This document shows positions 1 through 7,589 of a stretch of 64,000 nucleotides of DNA, piece after piece. The position numbers and the translations under genes are program-made. The stretch is from positions 1 to 64,000 of the forward strand of contig NZ_JAANHS010000007.1 of the NCBI RefSeq assembly GCF_011174775.1, given 5' to 3'. Position 1 is the stretch's first letter. Each line of letters begins with the position of its first letter. The notes under the pieces were generated by a model that was not told the origin of the DNA, made no database searches, and saw only the letters and a program-made list of their open reading frames with translations. This stretch comes from Rhodobacter calidifons. GTDB taxonomy: Bacteria > Pseudomonadota > Alphaproteobacteria > Rhodobacterales > Rhodobacteraceae.

Positions 1-4
1 GCGG

Positions 5-1054
5 GTGTCGAAGGCGCCGTCGGCGGTGACGCTGGCGATCTCTTGCTCCGGCGGGATCTGGTCGAGCAGGTCGGGCAAGCGCGTGATCGAGGCCCTGTCT
101 GGCAAGTGGATCGTGGAGGCGGGCGAGCTGAAGGGGCTGAAGAAGGGCGGGGCCGACCACCTGAAGGGCTTCCTGTCGCGGACCCACGACAAGGCCCGGC
201 TCGCCTATGACCGGCTGGCGCTCGCCTCGGGCGATCTTGTCGTGGTGTTCGATGGCGAGGACCGGCCCGACCCCGGGCAGGCCCGCCTTGCCGCCGCCGC
301 GCTGGCCGCAGACCCCCGCCTTGCCGTGGTGCAGGCCCGCCTCGGGTGCGACCACGCCGGGCCGGGCAGCCCCATCGTCGCCCGGCTCTGGGCGCTTGAG
401 TACGCGGCGCTGTTCGGGGCCATCCTCCCGCTGCTGTCGCGGCTCGGGCTGCCCTTCCTCTTGGGCGGGACCTCCAACTGGTTCCAGGCGTCAGCCCTGC
501 GCGCCGCCGGGGGCTGGGATGCCCACAACGTGACCGAGGACGCGGACCTTGGGGTGCGGCTCGCGCGGATGGGCTGGCGCTCCGGCACCATCGACAGCAC
601 GACATGGGAGGAGGCCCCGGTGCGCGTGGGGGCTTGGCTGCGCCAGCGGGCGCGCTGGTTCAAGGGCTTCGCCGTCACGGTCATCGTCCACGCGAGCGAG
701 CCCCGGCGGACCATGCGGGAGCTTGGTGCTCCGGGATTCATCGCCCTGCTGGCGCAGCTTCCCGTGGCGCTGCTGTGCGCGGCGGCTCACCCCCTCGGGC
801 TGATCGTCGGCGCGGCGGGGGATCCCTCTGGCCCGCTCGCGGCGCTGCTCCTGCTGGGCTACTGCGCCGCCGTCGCGCTCCATGCCGCCGCTGCCCCCCG
901 GGCTGGGCTGCCCGTGTGGCTGGCCCTCCTGCTGCCGTTCTACTGGCTCCTGCACTGGGCCGCGCTCCTGCTGGCCCTGTCCGACCTCGCCCGCGACCCC
1001 GCCCACTGGCGCAAGACGGAACACGGGGCGGCGGTGCGGGCCGCAGCGGCTTAG
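5..1054 (+). pseudogene. Chimeric ORF: VapE-like fragment fused to family-2 glycosyltransferase
   Basis: The 349-aa frame joins two unrelated proteins. Residues about 24-67 (GKWIVEAGELKGLKKG, FLSRTHDKARLAYDR) match the P-loop ATPase region of phage/island VapE proteins. From about residue 68 (nt ~205) it becomes the catalytic middle and end of a membrane GT2: FDGEDRPDPGQ, GGTSNWF, NVTEDADLGVRLARMGW, QRARWFKG, then hydrophobic C-terminal segments. The N-terminal nucleotide-binding part of the GT2 is missing, as are the remaining VapE domains. The start is a GTG at the window edge, so more VapE may lie upstream. The product is probably non-functional as either protein. Family assignments are by motif recognition; the junction is visible directly. 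Confidence 0.65.
851..1054 (+). repeat. GT2 3'-end repeat, copy 1
   Basis: This segment encodes the last about 67 residues of the glycosyltransferase (LLGYCAAVALHAAAAPRAG through a TAG stop). It matches 1723-1929 in the same orientation. Over the first 168 nt I count 18 mismatches (about 89% identity), 13 of them synonymous, so both copies appear to have diverged as coding sequence before ending up here. Confidence 0.8.
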
Positions 1055-1084
1055 CGGTGGAGTTTCAGCCCAAGGAGGTCTAGC

Positions 1085-1954
1085 TTGTCGAAAAACACAA
1101 GATCATGTAGCGTTCATGGAATGTTCGCAGGAGGAATGGGATTGGCAGAGACGGCGCTTGTAGTTGCAGACGGCCAGCGGCGCGAGGTGTCGCCGGGCCT
1201 TGATGAGGATGGCCGCAAGCGCCTCGGGCAGTTCATGACCCCGGCCACGGTTGCGCGGATGCTCGCGGGCCAGTTCGACATGCCCGGGGAGGTGAGGCTT
1301 CTGGACGCCGGGGCCGGGATGGGTGCGCTCACCGCCGCCTTTGTTGAAGCCGCCTGCTCAGGTGAGGTCCGCCCGCGATCCATCGCCGTCACCTGCTATG
1401 AGGTGGACCCGGGCATGGTCGCCATCCTCAGGGAGACGCTGGCCCGCTGCGCCAGCGACTGCGCCCGGGCGGGCATCGACTTCCACGCCGAAGTTGTTGC
1501 CGATGACTACATCCTCCGGTCAGCCGAGCCCCTGCTTGCGGCAGCGGGGCGCTTCAACTGCGCCATCCTTAACCCGCCGTACGGCAAGATCAACACGGGC
1601 TCGCGCTGGCGGGCTGCGCTCCGCTCGCAGGGCATCGAGACGGTGAACCTCTACACCGCATTCGTGGCGCTCGCCCTGCAACAGCTTGAGCATGGCGGGC
1701 AGCTAGTGGCGATCACACCGCGCTGCTGGGCTATGCCACCGCCGTCGCCCTCCACGCCGCTGCTGCCCCCCGGGCTGGGCTCCCGGTGTGGCTGGCCCTC
1801 CTGCTGCCCGCCTACTGGCTCCTGCACTGGGCCGCGCTCCTGCTGGCCCTGTCCGACCTCGCCCGCGACCCGGCGCATTGGCGGAAAACCTCGCATCGCG
1901 AGGCAACAGGCCGTCAGGCCGCAGCCTAGACGCGCGCCTCATAGGCTTGGCTGA
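1085..1954 (+). pseudogene. Truncated N6-adenine DNA methyltransferase (Eco57I/PstI-type) run into a GT2 fragment
   Basis: The N-terminal about 212 residues are a class I (gamma-order) N6-adenine methyltransferase. They contain LGQFMTPATVARML, motif I LDAGAGMGALTAAF, an acidic CYEVDP strand and motif IV NPPYGKI starting at residue 163. The family resembles methylases of BsuBI/PstI-type systems, normally about 500 aa. At about nt 1720 the homology stops, and the frame continues out of register through a copy of the GT2 3' end, giving a nonsense tail. The TTG start at 1085 has an AAGGAGG Shine-Dalgarno 6 nt upstream. The target-recognition half is missing, so activity is unlikely. Confidence 0.65.
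1723..1929 (+). repeat. GT2 3'-end repeat, copy 2 (truncates the methyltransferase)
   Basis: Read from 1723 this encodes LLGYATAVALHAAAAPRAG and onward to a TAG at 1927-1929, the C-terminal 68 residues of the same GT2 as in 851-1054. It lies 2 nt out of register with the upstream methyltransferase frame and has no start of its own. Its stop overlaps the stop of the convergent restriction-enzyme gene. The 872-nt offset between copies makes this a direct repeat flanking the methyltransferase fragment. Confidence 0.8.
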
Positions 1955-2633
1955 TCCGGGCGAGTGCCGCCCCGTAGTCAAGCGCCGTCGCCATCTGGTT
2001 CACCCACGAAAAGGGGAAGGGGTCCTCATTGGTCGCCTTGAACCGGAGGATGATTAATTCATCGAAGGCCGGGGCCGCGTGCTGCAACAGCCGGGCCTCC
2101 GCGTCTGCGGCCTCCTGTATGGGGTGCTTGTACTTCTTGCCATCGGTCGGGAAGGCCCGCTCACCCTCATACGATGTGCAGTGGTCGGCATGGTTGATGC
2201 CCACAACGCCAACGCGGATCGGGTTGCCGCCCCGGGACCGGAAGTGCGCCGCCTGTCCCCGGAGGTCGCTCGCCACCCGGTCAATCTGCTTGATCATCGC
2301 CTTCATCAGTATCTTGACCTCAATCCCCACCTCAATGGTGGCGATTGGTCCCCGGCTGACCGCAAAGCCCGGGTCCCGGATTGGGCCAGCGTTCGGCACG
2401 ACCTCGCCAAAGCTGCCGTCGCCACGCCGGGCCTTGATGCCGTGGCGCTGGTTCATGGTGTTCAGGACGGAGAGCTCAGTGTCCACCCGGTGGACCAGCT
2501 TCTTGCTGCGCCCGAGGCCGTGCAAGTCCTCATAGAGGTGCATCGCCACGAGGTCGCCAAGGTTGGACTTCCGGTGCAGGTAAGCCTGCCCATCGAACAA
2601 CCCACGGAACGCATCAAGGAGCCTGTACGTCAA
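1926..2633 (-). CDS. Probable type II restriction endonuclease, PD-(D/E)XK type
   Basis: This 235-aa protein lies 8 nt downstream of the DNA methyltransferase gene on the same strand, the usual arrangement of a type II restriction-modification pair. It has no family I recognise outright. Residues 100-107 (IEVGIEVK) look like the E-x-K half of a PD-(D/E)XK nuclease core, with Glu101 or Glu105 and Lys107 as candidate catalytic residues and acidic residues upstream (for example Asp51). The start is taken as TTG at 2633, because an in-frame stop lies just before it and AGGTGA is suitably spaced. Function is inferred mainly from context and is moderately sure. Confidence 0.6.
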   Translation of the reverse strand: MTYRLLDAFRGLFDGQAYLHRKSNLGDLVAMHLYEDLHGLGRSKKLVHRVDTELSVLNTMNQRHGIKARRGDGSFGEVVPNAGPIRDPGFAVSRGPIATIEVGIEVKILMKAMIKQIDRVASDLRGQAAHFRSRGGNPIRVGVVGINHADHCTSYEGERAFPTDGKKYKHPIQEAADAEARLLQHAAPAFDELIILRFKATNEDPFPFSWVNQMATALDYGAALARISQAYEARV

Positions 2634-2641
2634 ACATCACC

Positions 2642-3652
2642 TCACGCGCGCCTCCGGCGCTCCTTCTCGGGGCCTGCAAAGACCGCCTCCACCGCTCCGA
2701 CCTTGCGCGTCAGACCGGCGGCGCGCGTGATGTTCTCAGCCGCCAACTTCACATAGCCAGGGTCCACCTCAACCCCGAGCGAGTTCCTGCCCGCCGCAAT
2801 GGCGGCAACCGTGGTGCTGCCAGAGCCCAAGAACGGGTCAAGCACCGTGTCCCCTGCGAAGGAGAACATGCGGATGAGGCGCTCCGCCAGCGCAGCCGGG
2901 TACGGCGCGGGGTGCCCCGCCCGGGTGGATGCCCCCCGGAGGTCGGTCCAGATTGAGCGCCACCATCCCTGCATCTCCTCCTTGGTCAGCATGGACAGGG
3001 CCTTCTGCAACGGGGTGGGCTTCCGGTACTCCCCGCCCTTGCGCATGAACAGGATGTACTCCACGTCATTCTTGATCACGGCCCCGGGCTGGTAGGGCTT
3101 GCCGTAGAAGCCCGCGCCGTTGCCCTTCGCTTCCGTCACGCCGTTGGCGATCTTGTGCCAGAGGATGGGCGTCAGGACATCCAGCCCGAGCGCGCGGGAC
3201 CGCACCTGAATGTCTGCGTGGAGCGGCATCACGAGGTGGCGGCCCATCTGCCGCCGGGAAACTGTCACGTCCCCGACAACGCAGCAGATGCGCCCGCCGG
3301 GAACGAGGACGCGGGCGCACTCGCGCCAGACCTTGTCGAGTTCGGTCAGGAACGCCTCATAGTCCTCAATCGCGCCAAGCTGTCGCGCGCCGCCCCCGCC
3401 CGCGTACTCCTTGAGGGTCCAGTAGGGGGGCGAGGTGACCACAAGGTGCACCGACTCATCCGGTATTGCAGAGAGGTCGCGGGCGTCCCCCTGCCAGATG
3501 CGGTGCGAGGTTTGGTTGAATGGTGTGGGCCATGGGACTTGGCGGAAGCGCTCGTTGGCCGCACGGAGCACCTTGAGCCCCTCGGGCGTGTTGTCCGCCG
3601 CGCTCAGTTCCATCTCGCCTTCGTAGAGCTTCACCACGTTCTTTGTTGTCAT
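2642..3652 (-). CDS. DNA methyltransferase, beta class (N4-cytosine or N6-adenine)
   Basis: A 336-aa site-specific DNA methyltransferase with permuted (beta-class) motif order. The catalytic motif IV TSPPYW is at residues 73-78 and the SAM-binding motif DPFLGSGST at 272-280, followed by GVEVDPGYVKLA. SPPY is typical of N4-cytosine methylases, but N6-adenine cannot be excluded. The longer open frame begins at 3760, but ATG 3652 is preferred because GGAGGGA lies just upstream and the protein starts cleanly there. It presumably protects DNA from the nuclease encoded directly downstream. Confidence 0.85.
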   Translation of the reverse strand: MTTKNVVKLYEGEMELSAADNTPEGLKVLRAANERFRQVPWPTPFNQTSHRIWQGDARDLSAIPDESVHLVVTSPPYWTLKEYAGGGGARQLGAIEDYEAFLTELDKVWRECARVLVPGGRICCVVGDVTVSRRQMGRHLVMPLHADIQVRSRALGLDVLTPILWHKIANGVTEAKGNGAGFYGKPYQPGAVIKNDVEYILFMRKGGEYRKPTPLQKALSMLTKEEMQGWWRSIWTDLRGASTRAGHPAPYPAALAERLIRMFSFAGDTVLDPFLGSGSTTVAAIAAGRNSLGVEVDPGYVKLAAENITRAAGLTRKVGAVEAVFAGPEKERRRRA

Positions 3653-3789
3653 TGAGTCCCTCCATTCAATCGGATACACGACAAGTTGCGGTTGTGGAAG
3701 CGAATTTGCCCCACATCTGGGATGCGGGGATACCGTAGCATGACAGGGCGTGGCAAACAAAACGTGAACATCGGCGGGCTGTTCACAAA

Positions 3790-3825
3790 GACGGAAAAAG
3801 CGCCCGCAGGTGGGCGCTTTCCGTC
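3790..3825 (-). terminator. Hairpin terminator downstream of tRNA-Asn
   Basis: Arms GACGG(A)n-GCGCCC and GGGCGC-TTTCCGTC form a long stem with a two-base bulge. Read on the minus strand it is followed by TTTGTG, placing it about 60 nt past the tRNA-Asn 3' end as its likely intrinsic terminator. It also separates the tRNA from the island genes. Confidence 0.6.
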
Positions 3826-3885
3826 TTAAAACCCGTCCTAGCTCCCCGTCTTAGGAGCCCTTCGGGCCGTAAGTATCTGATTTCT

Positions 3886-3960
3886 TGGCTCCGGCGGTAG
3901 GGATCGAACCTACGACCAATTGATTAACAGTCAACTGCTCTACCGCTGAGCTACGCCGGA
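3886..3960 (-). tRNA. tRNA-Asn (GTT)
   Basis: A complete cloverleaf on the minus strand. The acceptor stem TCCGGCG pairs with CGCCGGA, the TTCGATC T-loop is present, and the loop CTGTTAA carries anticodon GTT (plus positions 3926-3928). The discriminator is G and CCA is encoded. Its 3' end faces the accessory genes at 1-3885, the usual orientation of an integration site. Confidence 0.95.
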
Positions 3961-4030
3961 ACACGGGCGGGTCTATAGCAAGGCCGCCTGGGGGCGGCAA
4001 GAGGCAAAACCGGGGAAAATGAACCGGCGG

Positions 4031-4906
4031 TCACGAGAGCCGGAACTCGGCGCCGGGTTCAAGGGCGGGATGGGCGGAAATCAGGTTTCTGCCCGACAGA
4101 TCAACAAGATGCGCAAGGGCATTGCGCGCGGCTTCCGGCAGCAGATGGGGCGGGGTGCCGGCATAGATGCGCGCCGTCAGATCCGGGAGCCGCGCCGGGG
4201 CCCGGGCAAGTGCGGCCAGGATCTGCGCCTCGCGGCCCTGACGATGGGCGATCAGCTCGGCCAGCCGCCGCTCGGGATCGGGGACCGGAGCGCCGTGGCC
4301 GGGCAGGAGGCGCGACCAGCGTCTGCCCGCAAGGCGGCGGAGCGAGGCCATGTAGTCGGTCATGTCGCCATCGGGCGGCGAGACGATCGAGCTGGACCAG
4401 CCCATGACGTGATCACCGGAAAAAAGCGTCTCGCCCAGCGCCAGGCACAGGTGGCCGCCCAGATGCCCCGGCGTGTGCAGCGCGCGAAGCGTCCAGTCCG
4501 GTCCGGCGACGGTCTCGCCCTCGGCCAGCCTGAGGTCGGGCACGAAGCCGCGGTCAAGCCCTTCACCTTCGGCCGCAAGCCGGTCGGCCAGCGCCTGCAT
4601 GACCGGGCTGCGGCCTTCTGTCGCGGTGCCGAAGGCGTGGGTCGGCGCCCCGGTCAGCGCGCCCAGGCGTGCGGCGAGGGCGGAATGGTCGCGGTGTGCG
4701 TGGGTGACGAGGATATGGGCGATGCGCTGCCCGGGACCGACGGCGGCCAGGATCGCCGCCAGATGCGCGGGATCGTCCGGACCGGGGTCGATCACCGCCA
4801 AAGCGCTGCCTCCGACGATCCAGGTGTTGGTTCCGGCCCCGGTCAGCGGCGAGGGGTTCGGCGCGACCAGGCAGCGCAGCGGCGGGTCCGAGCCGGGCCT
4901 GCTCAT
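4031..4906 (-). CDS. MBL-fold metallo-hydrolase
   Basis: About 291 aa of metallo-beta-lactamase fold, related to LACTB2/glyoxalase II-like hydrolases. The zinc motif THAHRDH (H-x-H-x-D-H) is clear, followed by TPGHLGGHLCL, FSGDHVMGW and LLPGHG, supplying the remaining metal ligands. A small C-terminal winged-helix-like extension follows (RIYAGTPPHLLPEAARNALAHL). The TTG at 4927 is possible, but ATG 4906 matches the usual N-terminus preceding the LVAPNPSPLTGAGTNTW segment. It is transcribed divergently from the kinase gene, with only 50 bp between. The substrate cannot be told from sequence. Confidence 0.85.
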   Translation of the reverse strand: MSRPGSDPPLRCLVAPNPSPLTGAGTNTWIVGGSALAVIDPGPDDPAHLAAILAAVGPGQRIAHILVTHAHRDHSALAARLGALTGAPTHAFGTATEGRSPVMQALADRLAAEGEGLDRGFVPDLRLAEGETVAGPDWTLRALHTPGHLGGHLCLALGETLFSGDHVMGWSSSIVSPPDGDMTDYMASLRRLAGRRWSRLLPGHGAPVPDPERRLAELIAHRQGREAQILAALARAPARLPDLTARIYAGTPPHLLPEAARNALAHLVDLSGRNLISAHPALEPGAEFRLS

Positions 4907-4956
4907 CCTCTGCAACCGGCTTTCCAAGCGGGCAGGGCAGGGGTAGGGTCGGGGGG

Positions 4957-6270
4957 ATGTCGATGTTCCAACGTCTTCTTCCCAGAGGTCTCTACGGCCG
5001 CGCGGCGCTGATCCTGATCGTGCCGATCCTTGCGATCCAGCTGGTCTTTTCCACCGAGTTCATCCAGCGCTTCTATGAAGGCGTAACCGCGCAGATGACG
5101 CAAGGTGTCGCGATCGATCTGGACTTCCTGATGGACCAGATCGAAGCAACCGCCTCGCTGGAGGAGGCCCGCGCGCGGGTGACGCCGCTGGCCGAGGCGC
5201 TGGAGATCACCCTCACCCTGCCGGCAGGGCCCGAGGCCCCGGTCGAGGACCGGATGGCCTTCATCGACCTGTCGGGCGGCACGATCATGGCGACGCTGCG
5301 CGCCCGGCTGCCGGGCTTGCAGGCCGTGGACCTGACCGATCCGCGTCGGCGGGTCTTTCTGCGCCTGGACAGCCGGTTCGGACCTGTCGGCGCCGAGGTC
5401 AGCCGGCGGCGGATGTCGGCGACCAATCCGCACCAGCTGATCGTGCTGATGCTGTTCACCTCGATCCTGCTGACGGTGATCGCCTACTATTTCCTGCGCC
5501 GGCAGCTTCGGCCGATCACCAAGCTGGCCGAGGCGGCCGAAGCCTTCGGCAAGGGGCAGACGGTCCGCTACCGGCCGCGAGGGGCGCTGGAAGTGCGGGC
5601 GGCGGGGCGGGCCTTCCTGGACATGCGCGCTAGGATCGAACGGCAGATCGAACAGCGCACGCTGATGCTGTCCGGTGTCAGCCACGACCTGCGCACGCCG
5701 CTGACCCGCATGCGGCTGGCGCTGTCTCTGATGCCCGAGGATCCCGAGGTTGCCGCCTTGCAGGCGGATGTCGCGCAGATGGAGCGGATGGTGGACGAGT
5801 TCCTGGCCTTCGTGCGCAGCGATGCCGTGGAACAGCCCGAGCCTGCGGATGCGGTCGCGCTGGTCGGCGAACTGGCCGCGCAGGCCGGGCCGGCGGTGCG
5901 GCTGGTCTCGGTCGAGGGGCAGGCCGAGCCGGTGGACATGCGCCCCCTGGCCATTCGGCGTGCCGTCGAGAACCTGATCGGCAACGCCTTGCGCCATGGC
6001 CGGCAGGTGCAGCTTCGGCTGATCTTTCAGGATCGCAGCCTGCGCATCCTGGTCGAGGACGATGGCCCGGGAATTCCGGCGGATCGCCGCGACGAGGCGC
6101 TGCGGCCCTTTGCCCGGCTGGAGGCATCCCGCGATCCGAACCAGGGCGGCGGGGTCGGACTGGGTCTGTCGATCGCAGCGGACATCGCAAGGAGCCACGG
6201 GGGAGCGTTGCGCCTGTCGCAAAGCGAGGCTCTGGGCGGGCTGAAGGCCGAGCTGGTGATCGCGCGCTAG
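4957..6270 (+). CDS. EnvZ-like sensor histidine kinase
   Basis: A 437-aa inner-membrane kinase. TM1 is at residues about 12-32, followed by a periplasmic segment of about 130 residues, TM2 at about 165-183 (LIVLMLFTSILLTVIAYYFL) and HAMP. HisKA follows with SGVSHDLRTPLTRMR and phospho-acceptor His243. The HATPase domain has N-box NLIGNALRHG, G1 VEDDGPGIP and G2 GGVGLGLSI. The H-box is EnvZ/OmpR type. No response regulator gene is adjacent, so its partner must lie elsewhere. It ends 1 bp before the convergent CAP-domain gene. Confidence 0.9.
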   Translation: MSMFQRLLPRGLYGRAALILIVPILAIQLVFSTEFIQRFYEGVTAQMTQGVAIDLDFLMDQIEATASLEEARARVTPLAEALEITLTLPAGPEAPVEDRMAFIDLSGGTIMATLRARLPGLQAVDLTDPRRRVFLRLDSRFGPVGAEVSRRRMSATNPHQLIVLMLFTSILLTVIAYYFLRRQLRPITKLAEAAEAFGKGQTVRYRPRGALEVRAAGRAFLDMRARIERQIEQRTLMLSGVSHDLRTPLTRMRLALSLMPEDPEVAALQADVAQMERMVDEFLAFVRSDAVEQPEPADAVALVGELAAQAGPAVRLVSVEGQAEPVDMRPLAIRRAVENLIGNALRHGRQVQLRLIFQDRSLRILVEDDGPGIPADRRDEALRPFARLEASRDPNQGGGVGLGLSIAADIARSHGGALRLSQSEALGGLKAELVIAR

Positions 6271-6271
6271 G

Positions 6272-6757
6272 CTATTTCGAGGCGCCGACGACGACGATCC
6301 AGTGCAGCTTGTTGTCGGGGGCGGGGCTGAGGGCGATGCCGATCCCGACCTCACGCGCCTTGCGCAGCAGGATGTTGTCCTTGTGCTTGGGCGAGTTCAT
6401 CCACCACTGCACCGCGCGCGCGCCGGTGCCGAAGCCGCGGCCGGTGTTTTCGGCCGCCGTGCGGAAGGCATAGCCCGCCCGGCGCAGGCGGGTCTTCAGC
6501 GTGCCGCCGTCCGAGGAGGTGTGGCTGATCGACCGGCGGCTGGCATTGTCGCAGGCATGGCCTTGCGCCGCCTTGTCAAGCTTGGCCGAAAGGGTCAGCG
6601 GCGAAAGGCCGCGCGCCTTCCGTTCGGCGTTCAGGTGCGTCAGCACCTCTTGCTGGAGCGCCGCGGCATTTCCCGGCACGGCGCAGGCCTGGGCGGTCGA
6701 TCCGGCACACAGAAGCGCGGTTGCGGCAGCCGCCGCAAGGATCAGGCGCATCGACAT
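6272..6757 (-). CDS. Secreted CAP-domain protein (SCP/PR-1 family)
   Basis: A 161-aa exported protein with a signal peptide MSMRLILAAAAATALLCAGS ending near an AQA site. The CAP domain follows: LTHLNAERKARGL, a KLDKAAQGHA helix, SHTSSDGGTLKTRLRRAGY, AENTGRG and QWWMNSPKHKDNIL. The conserved His/Glu cavity residues of the family are visible. Bacterial CAP proteins are of uncertain biochemical role, with lipid or glycan binding proposed. ATG 6757 is chosen over upstream starts because GGGGA precedes it and it begins the signal peptide. Confidence 0.88.
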   Translation of the reverse strand: MSMRLILAAAAATALLCAGSTAQACAVPGNAAALQQEVLTHLNAERKARGLSPLTLSAKLDKAAQGHACDNASRRSISHTSSDGGTLKTRLRRAGYAFRTAAENTGRGFGTGARAVQWWMNSPKHKDNILLRKAREVGIGIALSPAPDNKLHWIVVVGASK

Positions 6758-6980
6758 GAAAATTCCCCGTAGAGTGGCACCTGGCATTAGTCGCGCCCCA
6801 GTTGGGCCGGAATCGGGCAGAATGTGGCTCAATCTTGGAATTATGCCGGGAATGTTGCCGCGCGCACAGAAATTTCGCGCGCGGCGGCTGCTCTGGTCCC
6901 CATGCGAGCGGAATGCCGCGGAAAGGTGACTTCCATGTGATCCGACAACCGGGAATCATGCGCCGAATCGGGAGGGCGGC

Positions 6981-7589
6981 ATGCTGGACGGGATGATGCG
7001 CGGAGTGATTGACGCCCCCTTGAACGAGGGTGGGCGCTGGCTGGCGGCGCGGGGGGCCACGGCCAATGCGGTGACGCTGGTCGGGCTGGTGCTGGGGCTG
7101 GCGGCGGCGGGGCTGGTCGCGGTGGGCTGGTCCGGGGTTACGGTGGCGCTGGTGCTGCTGGCCAGCCGGCTTGCCGATGGCCTGGACGGGGCGGTGGCGC
7201 GGGCCCGCGGCAAGACCGATTTCGGCGGCTACCTGGACATCGTTGCCGATTTCGCCTTCTACGGCGCGATCCCGCTGGCCTTTGTCCTGCGCGATCCGGG
7301 GGCGAACGGCCTGGCCGGGGCGGTACTGCTGTTCAGCTTCTACGTGAACGCGGCCACTTTCCTGGGCTTTGCGATCCTGGCCGAGCGGCAGGGGCTGGAA
7401 ACCCGCAGTCGGGGGGAGAAGTCGCTTTACTTCACCGCCGGGCTGATGGAGGGGACCGAGACGATCCTGTGCTTCCTGGTGCTGGTGCTGTGGCCCGGGC
7501 TGTTCGCGCCCCTTGCCTGGGCCTTCGCCGGCCTGTGTCTGGTGACGGCGGCTGCCCGCCTGGTGCTGGCGGCGCGGACCTTCCGTTAG
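6981..7589 (+). CDS. CDP-alcohol phosphatidyltransferase family protein
   Basis: A 202-aa integral membrane enzyme with five or six hydrophobic segments. The signature D-x2-DG-x2-AR-x8-G-x3-D-x3-D is intact, from ADGLDGAVAR through GGYLDIVAD. The family transfers a phosphatidyl (or phosphoalcohol) group from a CDP-alcohol to an acceptor alcohol at the cytoplasmic membrane. The exact substrate is not evident. The lack of a paired phosphatase or synthase neighbour leaves the pathway open. The stop overlaps the stop of the convergent photolyase-like gene by 4 bp. Confidence 0.85.
   Translation: MLDGMMRGVIDAPLNEGGRWLAARGATANAVTLVGLVLGLAAAGLVAVGWSGVTVALVLLASRLADGLDGAVARARGKTDFGGYLDIVADFAFYGAIPLAFVLRDPGANGLAGAVLLFSFYVNAATFLGFAILAERQGLETRSRGEKSLYFTAGLMEGTETILCFLVLVLWPGLFAPLAWAFAGLCLVTAAARLVLAARTFR

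Noticed and set aside
44-53. GCTCCGGCGG, a 10-nt match to the 3' end of tRNA-Asn, as a possible attachment site
   Set aside because: Too short and GC-rich to be meaningful, and it lies inside the VapE-derived coding segment. A real att repeat would be longer and probably outside the window.
1723-1954. The methyltransferase tail as a simple single-base frameshift
   Set aside because: The DNA after about 1720 encodes a glycosyltransferase C-terminus, not methyltransferase sequence, in any frame. It is a junction, not a shift.
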